Positions 10,071 through 22,459 of a DNA stretch of 64,000 nucleotides are shown piece after piece. The notes below the pieces were generated by a model. The model was not told where the DNA came from, made no database searches, and saw nothing but the letters and a program-made list of their open reading frames with translations. The position numbers and the translations under genes were made by a program. Source of the DNA: Rhizophagus irregularis (taxonomy: Eukaryota; Glomeromycota; Glomeromycetes; Glomerales; Glomeraceae); assembly GCF_026210795.1 (NCBI RefSeq), contig NC_089443.1:1302001-1366000 (forward strand). The letters are read 5' to 3'. Positions within the stretch are counted from its first letter, which is position 1; every line of letters starts with the position of its first letter.

Positions 10071-10334
10071 TCAAATATGGATACGGTCTTCATCAGGAGT
10101 CTCGTTAAAATAGGAAAAAATCCTATCTTCTGTTCACATAGGCTTCTCCTCAGAATAAATTTGGCGGAGAAAGTCGTTACGGTTGATTGATCCCAGCTTC
10201 TTTCTTACTTCTTCTTCAAGATCAGAGACTGTTTTATCCTTGGAAATCTCAATCACGAAAATTACATTCTTATTTCCTGCATTATGGTAGCGGAAGTTAA
10301 GACTAATAATATCATTATCTGTGCTGGTAGACAT
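10071..10334 (-). pseudogene. Crinkler (CRN) N-terminal header domain, with premature stop
   Basis: From ATG 10334 the frame reads MSTSTDNDIISLNFRYH, then VIFVIEISKDKTVSDLEEEV and RKKLGSI: the ubiquitin-like CRN header with its typical VSDL helix start. TGA at 10136-10134 ends the open frame after 66 codons. Reading through it, the next residues are TEDRIFSYFNETPDEDRIHI, the usual end of a CRN header (YF..EPP...IHI), followed by another stop. The header is therefore almost full length but broken, and no C-terminal effector domain follows in frame. CRN proteins are modular, so the missing C-terminus may have been lost, or the header may be a stranded module. It lies about 310 bp upstream of the SAM-nuclease gene on the same strand. 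Confidence 0.7.
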
Positions 10335-10752
10335 CTTATTTTCCTAAATACAAGGCTCATAAGGTAAGACGAAAACCAGTGGTGTAGGATCAACCACTTG
10401 TGTGTTGTATGACGAAAAAATGACCCGTGTATAAAATACACCACAGCTTATCTTTGTTAATATTATATATATATATTAGTGTTTAAAGTATGTGGTGTAT
10501 AATATTTTATACACAACTGCTTTTTTAAGCTTTTTTTAAAAAACCCTTCGCTCCTTCAGTTATTTATTTAAAAAAAACATTTCATGGCGTTTATAACATT
10601 TCAAAATGTTGCTAATATCATTTATTTTGATAAGCAAATAAAAATAATAGTATTATGTTTGAACGAAACTAATTAAACTAACTAAAATTTTTGTTAGTAA
10701 AAATATATTAATAATATTTATAACTAATGGAGTCGCGAAATATTTATTTTTA

Positions 10753-11163
10753 TTACTCCATAATACGAATATCAGCTTCCCGTTCTCTTAAAGCAATTTT
10801 GCGTTCTTTAAGAGCAAGAACTCGCTCTTGATATTCGAGTTAATTAAGTTTGGAGAATGATTTATTTTCCTTATCTATTTTATCATCATTATCATCATGA
10901 TCTTCAGTATAAGAATTAATCACAATAGCTTTCTTGGACCGTTTCTTACTACTACTTGACTGTGCATTTTGTTTACGTTTGATAGGAACTGATTTTAAAG
11001 ATTTTTTGACTTGCACATTTGCTAAAGATGTAAATAATTTTATGTAAATAAGTTGGTTATTTAAATTAAAAGTAATAGATTATTGCAACTCCATTTTCAC
11101 TTGTTGGACCTCCATAGTTAAATCTTCTTCATATATAATATCCACTTCATTAATATCTATAGA
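10753..11163 (-). pseudogene. Basic/coiled-coil protein (possible Myb/SANT-type tail), one in-frame stop
   Basis: From ATG 11163 an acidic start reads MSSIDINEVDIIYEEDL and MEVQQVKMELQ before a stop. Beyond TTTAG near 11025 a second reading gives a basic, nuclear-signal-like stretch (IKRKQNAQSSSSKKRSKK), an acidic stretch (YTEDHDDNDDKIDKEN) and a Glu/Arg-rich amphipathic helix (LEYQERVLALKERKIALRE), ending at 10753. A TAA at 10842-10840 interrupts it just before the helix. The two parts probably belong to one gene with an intron between them, but I could not find a donor that keeps the frame. Such tails often close Myb/SANT-like proteins; no DNA-binding domain is present here. Function unknown. 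Confidence 0.4.
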
Positions 11164-11521
11164 TGACATTTTTAAGTTATAATAAAAGTTTATATAAAAG
11201 AGTATGAAAGAGCTTGATTTTATTACAATACTATTGAGATGTTTAAAAGTTTTAACGTGAAATGCGTAACGCGTAAAGAAAAAAAGAAAAAATTTTTTTT
11301 TATTATTTTGTGATGTCATGATTATCACATTATTATTTCATACCATACAAAGTTACTAGCAAATAGCAATACACATCGGTCCTTACAAATCATACACATG
11401 AAATTTTATGTAATACACCACACGTGAGGTTGACCCTACACCACTGGTTTCCGTATTACTCGATTAAGATTATGAATAAAAAGAGAAGTAACCACACAAT
11501 CTTTCTACAAATATGTGCAAT

Positions 11522-12721
11522 TACTGTACAATAAAGAAATCAATATTTGTTAAGGCCCCTAAGTAGAGACATTTTTTAAACAATGCTTTAATACTTACCA
11601 AGATAGATAATTGCAGTATTTTTAAAGACAAGCAACAATCCAATGAAATCCATCCATAAGAGAAACATTGATATAGATTGGGAAACTCCCAATATGGAAC
11701 GTTGTAAATATGAGAGTGTGGACTTATCGTTTTGCAACAGGAACCCAATAATAATAATGGTAATAAGAGAAAAGAAAGATACTAAAGTTCTAAAGAGGAA
11801 TGAATGGTTTATTCTGGTACTAATATTGACGTTATTCATCACAAACACAATATTACGTCGAAGCTCTAGGAATGTTATAAATGTTCCGCAAATTATGCTT
11901 GCAATCATTAGTTGTTTAATTTCTGTATTAACCGTTGCAGCGAAAAGACCACAGTAAGCAAGTTTGATAAAAAACAATCCAAAGTAGCGCCACCGCGCAA
12001 AAGTATGCCACTTGAACTTAACAATGGCTTGGAAAGGTGGAGATCTAGATATTTCTTTGTATGAAGCTTTGGAAGATAATACTTTGGAGGCATTAAATAA
12101 GATGAGTTTGGCAAATGGACTTAAGTCACTGGGAAACAAGGTGTTGAGCATACCAGTGGTGGACTCTGGGTAGATACATAGACCAGGTAATGGTACATAG
12201 CACAAAGTGGTAGAATGCCGAGGTATTGTTTTCAATTTTAGCAATTTTGTTACCAACCAAAACGGAGAATTTTGTTGATAAGGAAACTTGTAGCTCCAAA
12301 GATTTTCACGTATTGAATAGCCACACAAATTATTTGGAACTTTAACATAGGTAATCTGCTTCATAAGTTTGATCACTGGATTTTCATAGGATTCAACAAT
12401 GAGGTGTGGTAGTAAAATGGTAACCAAAAGCATGAGCTCAAACTTTCCTTCATTAGTGCACTTATCAACACATTTATCAAAAAATTTCTCAATTAGTTTA
12501 TCATCTTTTGACTGAATAAGTTCTTGTAGATTTAATTCATGGTCGCAATTGTCCAAATCACAATTCTTCAAGCACTTATTAACGTTATTGTAAGTATCTT
12601 TCAAATTAGTAATATCGTAATTTTCAAAATTACATTTATTAAGTAACTCTTGGATTTCAACGACCTTATTGTAATTTTCAAATAAATCTTTAATTTCAAT
12701 GACAATTGCGTCACGATCCAT
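11522..12721 (-). CDS. Multi-pass membrane protein, TRP-channel-like C-terminal region
   Basis: Two exons: 12721-11599 and 11559-11522. They are joined across a short intron (11598-11560, GTAAGTATT...CTTAG) in phase 1 to give 386 residues ending ...IIYLGALTNIDFFIVQ. Unspliced, the first frame would run only into GKY-stop, so the strong donor supports splicing. Residues 1-100 are helical and Cys/Asn-rich. Residues about 165-225 form a soluble linker (SPFAKLILF). AIVKFKWHTFARWRYFGLF introduces a transmembrane helix, followed by at least three more (TEIKQLMIASIICGTFITFL, FLFRTLVSFFSLITIIIIG, SISMFLLWMDFIGLLLVF). The FKW..R..F entry motif and helix spacing resemble TRP-like ion channels of Rhizophagus, but the protein is short for a channel and no selectivity filter is obvious. 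Confidence 0.6.
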
Positions 12722-15299
12722 ATTTATTAATTTGTATGATTGGTGTTAAAGGTGAAAGAACTATTTCATAGGAAGAAAAATGAGAATTTATATCCTAAAT
12801 TGTGGATATCAAACATTTGAAGAGTTAAATAATGTGCTGAAACTTTATTTCTGAGTTTTTAAGGTCGAATACGCCACCAATTTTATAAGAAAACTCATTT
12901 AACTTTGAATATTAATATTAAATTTTCAATGCTTCATTTACATACACAAAGGAATATGTAATTACTGCATCCATATTATATTTACTGTAACAGTTACATA
13001 TTCATTCAAGACTCTGTTTCATTAGAAATAATAATATTAGTTAGTATATTTTTTCACGTGTAATTCGAAAATATTACGTATAGTTGCATATTTTATAAAA
13101 AGTGTTCCTGGTCGAATCAAATCGGTTTAATTAATGTAAGTAAATTGTTTGAGAATTTTTTTTGCGCCATGCATGATGATCATACCCTAAAATGTATTCA
13201 GCTTTAAAAATCGGCGAGTTTCTGCAGGTCCCATGCTCGGCGCCAGTCAACTTTGTCCTAGATCTAAAATCCAAACATTAAATTTATTTTGGGCCTATTA
13301 AAAAAAGCAATAAATAAAAAAATGATGATTAAAAAAATTTTTTACGAATAATGATAATCGATTTTGTTAAAAATAGTATCTTCAGTAGTCTAAATGAACT
13401 TACAGAAAATTAATCATCAAAAAGAACAATTAAAAAAATGTATAATACTGACAACGTCACTACGGCTCTTATGGCTTGCTGCGACATACCATACCTTAAA
13501 GAAAGGTTGATTAATTAAAACAATGTATTCTTTATTAATAGTAACAAACTAATTAAAGATCAAAAAAATTAAATCAATCTAATTAGTAATATTTATTTTA
13601 CATTTCACAGTACTTAAAATTGAGCGTTTTAGTTTTTGAGTCATTTCGGTTATAAAAATAGAATGTATAATTTCCAAATTCTTCTAAATTAACCAATAAA
13701 TAATATATTATCCTTATTTTCTGTGATTTATGGCTAATTAAAAATACTTTATTATTCGTTGCAACAGCTCTGTTAGTGCACAAACAAATAATAACAATGT
13801 AAATTCTTTAATCTCAATAAATACTGTAAATCATCGGATTAGGTCAATTTTATTTAGTACCTTTATTTTTCAGCATTCTCGATCGCGTTGAATTATAAAA
13901 TTATCCTAACAACTAAGAGATTAAATAAAAGTACTTTAAAAATACATGTATTAGTAAAGAAAAACCTTTCGTACAAACACCCTTAAACAAGTTCATGAAC
14001 AATCAAAAAAATCGAAAAAATTCTGAAATAATACAAATTAAAATTTTGTTACAGAATTTCACATTTATTATTATTATTTCAGCGGGTAAATGAACTCTTT
14101 TCCTTATTTAAATTTTTTTTTTTCCTTTTTATCAATATTAATAACATTATGTATTGCCGTCTTCAAAATGACGTTGATTATGTAACGCAGAAAAAAAAAT
14201 TACAAAAAAATTTTCGTCTCTTGTACTTGAAGTTTAAAAATTTTTTTTTTTTTTAATATCTCAATAAATAGTAAATACATGTTTTTTGTAAAGTTTTGTC
14301 AAAATAGACTAGTATACTATTTGGAAGTACCGACTATATTACGTAATTATATAAAAATATATTTACATGGTTAAAATTTTTTATGTAGTCTTTAAAACAG
14401 AGTAAAAGGAAAATAATATTTTTTTATCATTATGTCGTATTATCATATTATGGATTCTTTTAATAAAATTTACCTAATTAATCTTTTTAGATCGACGCTA
14501 TTACTTGATGGGATCAAGTCTAATTAATAATGTGTAATTTGTCTGCTTATTTGTGAAACAATCTGAAAAAATCATTTATTTGAAAAGAATAAATCATTAG
14601 AATCCTTTAAATCTTAAATGAAATATTCAATAAATGTCTATTCATTGTCATCCTTACATGGTAATTACTTATTAGTATTTGTAATACTTTGATTAAATTT
14701 AATCATCATGCTTCCATTCTTCCATTCTTCTATTTATTCTTCTATGACGATCTCAGAACGTTCGGAATCGATAGAACTAATTTGTGTACTATGATAACTG
14801 GGAAAAATTTATACACTTATATTACTGTCTCATTAAAGGTGAATAACCTTTTCAATTGTGCAATGTTAATTATCCTTCATTTAATCTTACACACGTTATT
14901 TTATTTTAAAAAGTTGAAATTATTAGTGCAAATGGTATAATTTTAAATAAAGACAATATAATTAAATTTAATAATTTAAATGTTGCTTAATGTATTATTA
15001 TATTCTATTTCGATCAGATAAAAAAAAAATGTTTCGGTGAAGTAGTTCAGTCAGTTAAAGTGGTCGGTAAAACATCGGCGGTCAGATAATATGCGAAAAC
15101 AACTATCTTCTATTAATCTTCTAAAGTAATAATTATTAGATTTTTTTTATATGGGTAATGTTCATATTGTTTTAATTATTGCTAGATATCACCGGTCACC
15201 TTACCAAAATTAGGGTAGAATTTTGGGCAGAGTTACAAATGTAATGAAACTCCGCCGTGCTGATATTTGCTAATGCTGGTGCGGTGATGATCATCGCGC
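12722..15299. other. Gene-free AT-rich stretch
   Basis: About 2.6 kb with long A/T runs. Small open frames (13598-13783, 14689-14940) have random AT-type composition and no motifs. Slightly GC-richer patches lie at about 13205-13260 and 15180-15310. I could not assign them to anything. Confidence 0.6.
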
Positions 15300-15615
15300 G
15301 GTGATTTTTTGACATTTCCTGAAATTTAGGCGTATCCTCAGAAATTTCATGTCATTTTACTATCACAAATGGCAAATTAATATCGTGTGCTCTATCATGC
15401 CAATGTTTTTTTCCAGTTGCAATGATATTCGTAACAATACCAAAAACGAATTAAATAGTAATATGATTTTCGCCACGTGAACTTTAGGCGCAAAATACGG
15501 TAGGATATATACTTTTAGGTTTATTTTTATAAAATCTTTTTTTATCTTCAATAAGTATATCTCTTCACTAAAGATTTCCGCGAATTTTTCTTCCATTTCA
15601 GATTCTGTCCACATA
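15300..15615 (-). pseudogene. Pseudokinase remnant B (exon 2 scrap)
   Basis: On the minus strand, scattered segments match exon 2 of the family: the region coding LATGKRPWYN..HDIN (about 15360-15440), the APEVL region (about 15470-15500) and the catalytic-loop region (about 15540-15600). It is riddled with indels. No exon 1 lies beside it. A 29-bp tandem duplication (TTTCAAAGCATTGTAGTAAC...) follows at about 15679-15740. Confidence 0.7.
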
Positions 15616-15929
15616 ATATATCTATCAGAAAAAGAAATTTGTTACAATCTCCGTTTCATAATACTTTTTTTTTTACTAAATTTCAAAGCATTGTAGTAAC
15701 TCTAATTTCAAAGCATTGTAGTAACTCTAATTTCAAAAGGTTCAAACTTTATACATTATCACAAATTACGTCAGATCAAAGATCTAAGAAATATTTTGTG
15801 CAATGTAGATCTAAAAAAAGGGGGCTTCTTTATCCTTTTAATCCTTTTTAGGACTAGATTTTCGAGTTCCAACTAAATAAAAACAAAAATAATTATATGA
15901 TTAATAAATCTTTGAAAATATTATTATTT

Positions 15930-16499
15930 TATTTCGGTCGCTTAAAAGTGTTTTATTGACCGATAAACATCAGTCACGATAATAATTCATGAACTGTCTT
16001 CTATTAATTCTTTTTAAAGTTAATTTGCATCATTAAGTTAGGTAATGTTTCACATCATTCTCTTATCAAAAAAGGTAATTTGTGATTGTACAGTATATCA
16101 CAAAATAGATGGTGGGATTTGAAACATTCTCAATGTAGGAATTCTAATTTTCATTCTAAATAGATTCAATGATCTTGTTATCCAAAATTGTATATTTGTA
16201 ATTATTTATTGGTTAGAAAAAAATGTTTAAATATGTTGTGCAAAATATATATAAAAGGAGAGCTCTTCTACCCAAATTTCAGTTCTCCTATCTTAAATTA
16301 CTTAAAGAAAAATAATTATGGCAAGGTAAACAACAAAACATAACTATCCTTAAAATTATCGCTTTGACGCTTTGATTATCTTTTTTTAATTGAATAATCT
16401 TATTTAATACCAGAATCTAGACGTTCCCTTCTTTGCGAACTAAAGATAAACCTCGCGGATCATTGCTAAATGTGAATAAATATTAAATAATTTTGGATG
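15930..16499 (+). repeat. Duplicated upstream region of copy C (direct relative to 23.2-23.8 kb)
   Basis: Shares TTTATTTCGGTCGCTTAAAAGTG, the following ACCGATAAACATC, and the spaced motifs AGGTAATGTTTCA and CAATGTAG with the region upstream of the open gene at 23.84 kb, in the same order and orientation. The promoter region was therefore copied with the gene. Confidence 0.65.
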
Positions 16500-17830
16500 A
16501 TTAATTCTATGAAAGAAAATTTTCCTTATCGGACATCAGAAAATGAAGAGATTGATAAATTAACCCGACATACTCAACTAAACGTCAGTCAAGTTTGTGA
16601 TTATATGGAATGGATTCCTTTTGAGAAATTCGAAATGGTCAAATATATTGGGTAAGGGTAGATTTAGTAGTGTTTACTCAGCCCTTTGGATGGAAGGACC
16701 TAGATGGATTTGGGATGATGGTGCACAAGAATGGACTCGAGCTGGGCCAATGAATGTTGCTTTAAAACGCCTCGATAATTCACAAAACATTTCAAGTCCT
16801 TACATTAATCAGGTAACCATAAATCATTAAATGTTTGGTTTTTTGGGACAACTGCATTTTAATTTCTGAATATGAAATAAAATGACGTTATTATTCAGCC
16901 GGTTAGGAATATACGGAATTTTATTGATCGATATTTTTATGAACCATCCAATATTGATCAGTATTAATCCTATTTGTCACCGCAGTATTCCTAATGACCG
17001 AACTATAACTCAGTTATTGGATGGACATTGGTCTTCGGTCGACATCTATTCAATAACTATTAAATATAAAGTTATTTAATTGATAATGCAGGAAACCATT
17101 GATGTGACATATTTTCGATCAATCACAGATAAAAAATAATACCAAGAATTAACCAATAGCAATAATGAAATTTTGGTTAGCGTAGTTAATATATATTGTG
17201 AGAATGACGGATATAAAGTATAACTACTAATAGGTCATCTAGACTTCTTAATGAAACGGTGAATATATCCTAATTACAAAATTACAATTTCTTTATTTTT
17301 AATAGATTAAAACATATTACAATCCGCTTCATTAGCTACCAACAACCAGTTATTGATTTTGTACTACGAGAACGGAAACTCTATGAATAACCTGAGGAAT
17401 TCTTTCCTGTAGAATATGATCGATATACTATGGGAACGTTGAAGAATTTATTCTGAGGTTCGCGGAAATTTCGTGGAAAAAATTAAGACGAAAAGGTTTC
17501 TACAGATGCTCGTATTTCCGACATGGGTTTTCATGGTCCATGTAATAATGATATAAAGTATAAGATATAGGGTTTTTTATATGATGCGCCGGAAGTTTTA
17601 CATGCCGAGAACCATAATACTAATTCTAATATTTATCATTTGATATTATTATGAATATTTTGCAATAGGAAAAAAACATTATGTTTGATTGATATATACC
17701 CGAGATTCCTGAGGATGCATTAAATTTATGCAGAATTATTGCTAAGATGTACGAAAATGAAACATTCGACAACACTCTATTAGAAAAAATGGGTCATTTT
17801 AATTTGTGATGTACGAACGGAATTATAATT
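16500..17830 (+). pseudogene. Pseudokinase copy C, broken
   Basis: Exon 1 starts at the SMKENF segment, so the zinc ribbon is missing. It continues through the glycine loop, VALK and SSPYINQ to a normal GTAACC donor at 16813. One extra G near 16650 (ATTGGGTAAGG against ATTGGTAAGG) shifts the frame inside the glycine loop. Exon 2 begins after TAATAG (17305) with recognisable but heavily decayed pieces: YYENGN, WRD..DILW, the RGN catalytic-loop equivalent, STDARISDMGFHGPCNN, APEVL and IPEDA, with many indels and a stop. The last family-like segment ends near 17830. The decay is uneven: exon 1 is well preserved and exon 2 badly eroded. Confidence 0.85.
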
Positions 17831-18135
17831 TCGACCAAATATGTCGAAAATGTCCTCCAAAAAAAATTACGCCGTAACCGACCATTATGTTCTGGGATTA
17901 AATAAACATCAGCAAGCATATTTAAAAATTATGAGCGTGAGTTGTCTTTACATTTTTTTGTAGTTCCATCAAAAACGAGAGCTTTCCTAAAAATTATAAC
18001 AGTAAGATATCACTTTTTAATCTATTATATAATTTTAATTATAGTGACTAATTTTTTTTTGTTATTTACTATTACCTTACAATAAAAGGATCGAAAATTT
18101 TACACCATTTCTTATGAAATCATCTATAATATCTT

Positions 18136-18275
18136 AACGTTTTAAAGCAACATTCATTGGTCCAGCTCGAGTCATTCTTGTGCACCATCATCCCAAATCC
18201 ATCTAGGTCCTTTCATCCAAAGGGCTGAGTAAACGCTACTAAATATACCCTTACCAATATATTTGACCATTTAGA
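18136..18275 (-). pseudogene. Pseudokinase remnant D (exon 1 scrap)
   Basis: About 140 bp matching the end of exon 1 on the minus strand: glycine loop, SALWM.GPRWIWDDGAQE, and GPMNVALKR. The sequence is close to the open copies but has a one-base loss in the EWTRAG segment, and no other kinase sequence flanks it. Confidence 0.85.
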
Positions 18276-20763
18276 CACGTCAAGATTTAATAAAATGCCG
18301 TTTTGATCAAAGGTACTATAATTTTTATTTAATAATTTTTGAATTTTTTTTTGATTAAACAGTTCATTAATCCAACTTTACCACTTACGCTCGACAAATA
18401 ACAGAGATCGTCAAAGCTACGAGAAATTTTTTTCACTGATGTTCGAACGAATATTTAATGGAAATAGAGAGATATATGAGAAACAATTCATAGTCCTTGA
18501 AACAATATTTGATATAGAAAATATAATTTGATGGTTATAGAAGTAACGTTTATATAAGAATCGCTTGTATGAAGTGGTTGTTTTTAATTCTTAATAAAAT
18601 CTTTTTATTTTTGTAAGATATACATCAGAAATTTTTAATACCATTTATATATAATATTAAACAAATTTGATTACAAAATTGGATTTTAATGCACATGTGA
18701 AAATTAAGGAAAATAATAAAAAAAAATAATAATTTTCTCTTATATAAAAAAAAACATACTTTTAGTACATTTATATATTTTTCGGTTAGAATGATTGAAA
18801 TTTAATCACTTTTAACCGATCACGTATATTTGTTGTGCCCCAAATCAACGATCGGCCTAAATTATCGGCCCAACTTTATAATGCCTTAAGAATTTTCTAG
18901 TTTCACATATAGTAAATATTGTGTCATAAATTTTAACGCTACTTGATTTCGAATTAATCGAAAATCGAATCAAATCTATAACGAATCCAAAAATTAAATC
19001 CAAAAAATGAATTTTTTTTTGGAATTCATCGAATTATTAAAAGTATTAATGTTAATGAATTAGAGAACTTAATGATTGCTTCCTGAATTCCTGAAAGGCC
19101 AAATCTAAATGACAGATGGAATTTCGACTTAGAGTGACAATAAAATTTTATCCACTTGTTTTAATGATTTTTTTTTAAATCATGATCAAAAGATTTTCTC
19201 ATATGATTTTTCGCGCTTTTATCTGATTAGCAACTATTTTTTCTTTTTTATAAATATAGACTGAATTACAAACTAAAATATAGAATAAAGTATCATAAAC
19301 GCAAAAAATGTTTTCTTATTTACGCTTGGAGAAAAATTATTGAAATTGATGCCGATCGTCAATTTTTTTTTTATCTAAATTCACATCACGTTCGTTTCTT
19401 ACAATAAAAAATTTTAGGATAAATAGACACTATTGAAATTTTTTTTTTTTACAATAAATAACAATAAAATCACACCGAAGAAAATAGGAATCACAGTGAA
19501 GTTTTCATAATGGAAGTTACTCTTTAACCTATATAAAATGGATATTTGGAAATGTTTATTGCATATTTTCTAAAAAAAATTGATGGATTAGGGCAATTTT
19601 CATTTTATAAAATTATAATAAAAAATGTTTGTACTTTCTAATAATAGGAACGAAAAATAATTTATAACTGATAAGATCAAATAATGGTCCTATTGAATAA
19701 TTATGGTTTTATTTATCTCGTTGTGCTTTTTTGTCTAATAATAATTACATTTTCTATTTGCGTTAGATACTGTATGACATAAATTATTAGATTGAAATTG
19801 AACAAACTTTTATAAAACTACGAGAGGTTAACCGGTTATCGAGGCATCTTAAAATCATTGGGACCATAATTCTGGTCAGAGCTATATAAATGCGGGCCAG
19901 AATTATATAACTGCGGTCGGTCACGTGTTCTCAGATTGGAATGCTAATCAATCGACGCACTTGATACACTTCGTTTCATAGACCGATCTAGGCCTTTCCT
20001 TTTTCGGTATAAGATATATGTAGATCACTGGCTAAATATATGTCGCACATATAGCCTTTGGTCGATTGGTTAGCATTCCAAAAATTGGCCGATGAACGAA
20101 ATTAATGCTCCTCTCTATAACTAAATATGTGAGTAGAATCAAATAGATACAATTTACGGCCAAAAAAAATATTTTTAAATATTTTTAGTATTAACCGGGT
20201 AAGGTTTTTTGAACGGTTCCAACCTCTACTACGAAACTATGTTAAATATTTTAGGTATTTAAGAAATCTTAGATTTATCCAATTATTTTTAATGCAACTC
20301 AATAATATAATTTATTTAATATCATATTTTAATTTTTGTATAGAATTATATATATATCTATTGTGGACAATCACTATGATACTTATTATAGTAAACCGCT
20401 TACGATGCCGATCATTTTCATTTGTAATGAACAAGGCTTGAATGGACTTAAATACTTAAAATATTTTTTGATTATTTCATATTTTTATGTTTATCTAATC
20501 TGTTTAACAATATTAAGAACTTTATTAATAGTAAATTATAGTACGCTACAAAATTTAAATTACGATAAACTAAAGTATTCGAAATTTAGCACAATATATA
20601 ACGGTCTGATAAATAAATTCTTTCATTAATAATTTTATCGTTAAGTTGTGTTTTTTCATCAGGTTAATGATATTACAAGTAATTAGTTTATAAAATATTT
20701 TATTCTCAAGGATGATATATCGATTTAGAAGAATAATTGAACGAATTACAATTAACACTAAAC
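18276..20763. other. Gene-free AT-rich stretch with small mobile-element pieces
   Basis: About 2.5 kb with no supported gene. It holds half of a TGCCCCAAATC-type element at about 18834-18925 (reverse complement of the one at 26341-26473), a pair of AATTCTGG/GGCCAGAATTAT half-arms near 19867-19906, and the inverted-repeat element at 19936-20082. The 97-codon frame at 20336-20629 is Ile/Tyr/Asn-rich without motifs. Confidence 0.55.
19936..20082. mobile_element. 147-bp miniature inverted-repeat element
   Basis: Terminal inverted repeats TTGGAATGCTAATCAATCGA and, reverse-complemented at the right end, TTGGAATGCTAACCAATCGA (one mismatch in 20). GC content is above the surroundings. No convincing target duplication was found, so the superfamily is open. 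Confidence 0.7.
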
Positions 20764-20838
20764 CCCCGTAAAAAATTTTATCCGTGAGTAACGGAAATAA
20801 TATAGAATAAAAAAACCATGAAATAAATTTTTATAGGG
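20764..20838. mobile_element. 75-bp CCCTATAAAAA-type miniature element (decayed)
   Basis: The left end CCCGTAAAAAATTTTATCCG and right end AATTTTTATAGGG are inverted equivalents of the CCCTA family ends. It sits 66 bp before the long member of the same family. It has no coding capacity, and its target duplication is unclear. Confidence 0.5.
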
Positions 20839-20904
20839 TAATTTTCTGAAATCATTTATTTCTTTTCGTCATAGGCAAATTAGAATGTAATTATAATTCA
20901 TTAT

Positions 20905-22459
20905 CCCTATAAGAAATATGTATACGGAAAGGATACGTTTTGTATACATTTTATGTACGTTTCTATAGTTTCCGTATACAAATTCCGTATATTTAATAAG
21001 CAATTCATTTTTGAACATTTTTTAAAAAAACTAATGTATACGGAAAAAATTAATCATACGGAATGTATACGGAATTTTTAAACTTAATATTTTTAGAACA
21101 AAAATCTCGTATCATAACACGAGATCACGTGATTGTTTATTGTTTTGTTATGATACGTTTTTTGTTTTTTATATAAACCTTTACTTTGATGAGTTTGATC
21201 TTCCGATCTTCCTTTCTGTCTTTCCCTTCCTTCTCTTTTCTCTTGTCTTATTTTTGTTATTTTTTCTTCTTTTTTCGTCATTTAAAAAAAATTTTTTTTT
21301 TCGTACCTCACTTTAAAAATTTTTTTTTTCATCACTCTCCTTTAAAAAAAAATTTTTTTTTCGTCACTCCCTTAAAAAAAAAATTTTTTTTGATTTTATT
21401 CTTTTATTCCCACTTTTCTTTTTTTTAAAAAAAATTTTCTTCTTTCTATTTCTATTTCCTCTTTATAAAAAATTTTTTATTTTTCTAACTTTGACGTCCT
21501 CCCTTTAAAAAAAAAATTTTTTTTAACTTTCCTAACTTCGTTACCCTCTTTTTAAAAAAATATTTTTTTTTGATTTATTCTTTATTCCCCTTTCTTTTTT
21601 ATTTATATATATCCCTTTTTTTATTTCATAGGTCAGCAGATTTTTTTTTGTGAGAAGATTCAGTTTCTTTTTTCTTTTTTGTAGATCAGTTTGGGAGTCC
21701 TTTCCTTTTTGTAGGATTGTTTAGGATTTTTTTCTTTTTTTAGGTCAGTTCAAATTTTCTTTTTTTTTTTTTTGTAAGTTGGGTTCAGATTCTTTTCTCT
21801 TTGTAGGTTGTTTCAGTTTTGTTGCTTCAGAGTCTTCTTTTTTTGTAGGTCAGTTTTGGATTTATTTTGTTGTTTTGGTTTATTTTTCATCAGATGCTTC
21901 ATAATTCTTTTCATTTATATAGGTCAGACATTCTGGAGTTCTCTTTCTTTTTTTGTAGGAATGCTGACCTTTGGTGACTTGGACGATTGCAGATACTATA
22001 TGAAGGGGGTTTTTGTTTCCAATTAAGTTAGACGTTCTTATGTTTCTTTTTTTTGTTTTTTTTAGGTTGTTTGACTCCAAATGAACCTGAACTTATAGGT
22101 AATTTTGGTTGCAATAGGTGGTTTTAATAAGGAGGGAATTTTCATAATGTATTTGTATTTTGTTTATTTTTTATTTTTTATATAATTTAATAAAGTAAAA
22201 TTAGATTTATATAAATATATTATAGTAAACTGTAATACAAATAGTAAATTCAGTGACCAAATCGTATAAATTTCGTGATAAAATCAGTGATCAAATCATG
22301 TAAATTCCATATGAATTCCGTGCAAATTCCGTATCCAAACCATGTTTTTAGTGATACGGAATTGTGCATTTTTCCGTATCCTATTATGATACGTTATTCC
22401 TAAGGAAAAAAAATCGTATAAAAACTTTATAAAAAACGTATCCCGATTTTTTTATAGGG
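20905..22459. mobile_element. 1555-bp non-autonomous CCCTA-ended transposon (CACTA-like)
   Basis: The ends are CCCTATAAGAAAT at the left and ATTTTTTTATAGGG at the right, flanked exactly by the 3-bp duplication TAT (20902-20904 and 22460-22462). Both subterminal regions are dense in TACGGAA/TTCCGTA repeats (at least five at the left within 170 bp, four at the right within 100 bp). This resembles the subterminal binding-site arrays of CACTA/EnSpm elements, whose ends also fit CMCTR. The interior has no transposase. It contains TTTAAAAAAAATTTTTTT palindromes repeated about every 45-60 bp (21280-21580) and a T-rich ~33-bp minisatellite ending in TAGGTC(AG) (about 21640-21905). Short frames inside are products of these repeats. 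Confidence 0.75.

Noticed and set aside
21186-22080. Phe-rich and Lys-rich frames on both strands inside the 1.55 kb CCCTA element
   Set aside because: All derive from TTTAAAATTT palindromes and the T-rich minisatellite; no domain and no sensible composition.
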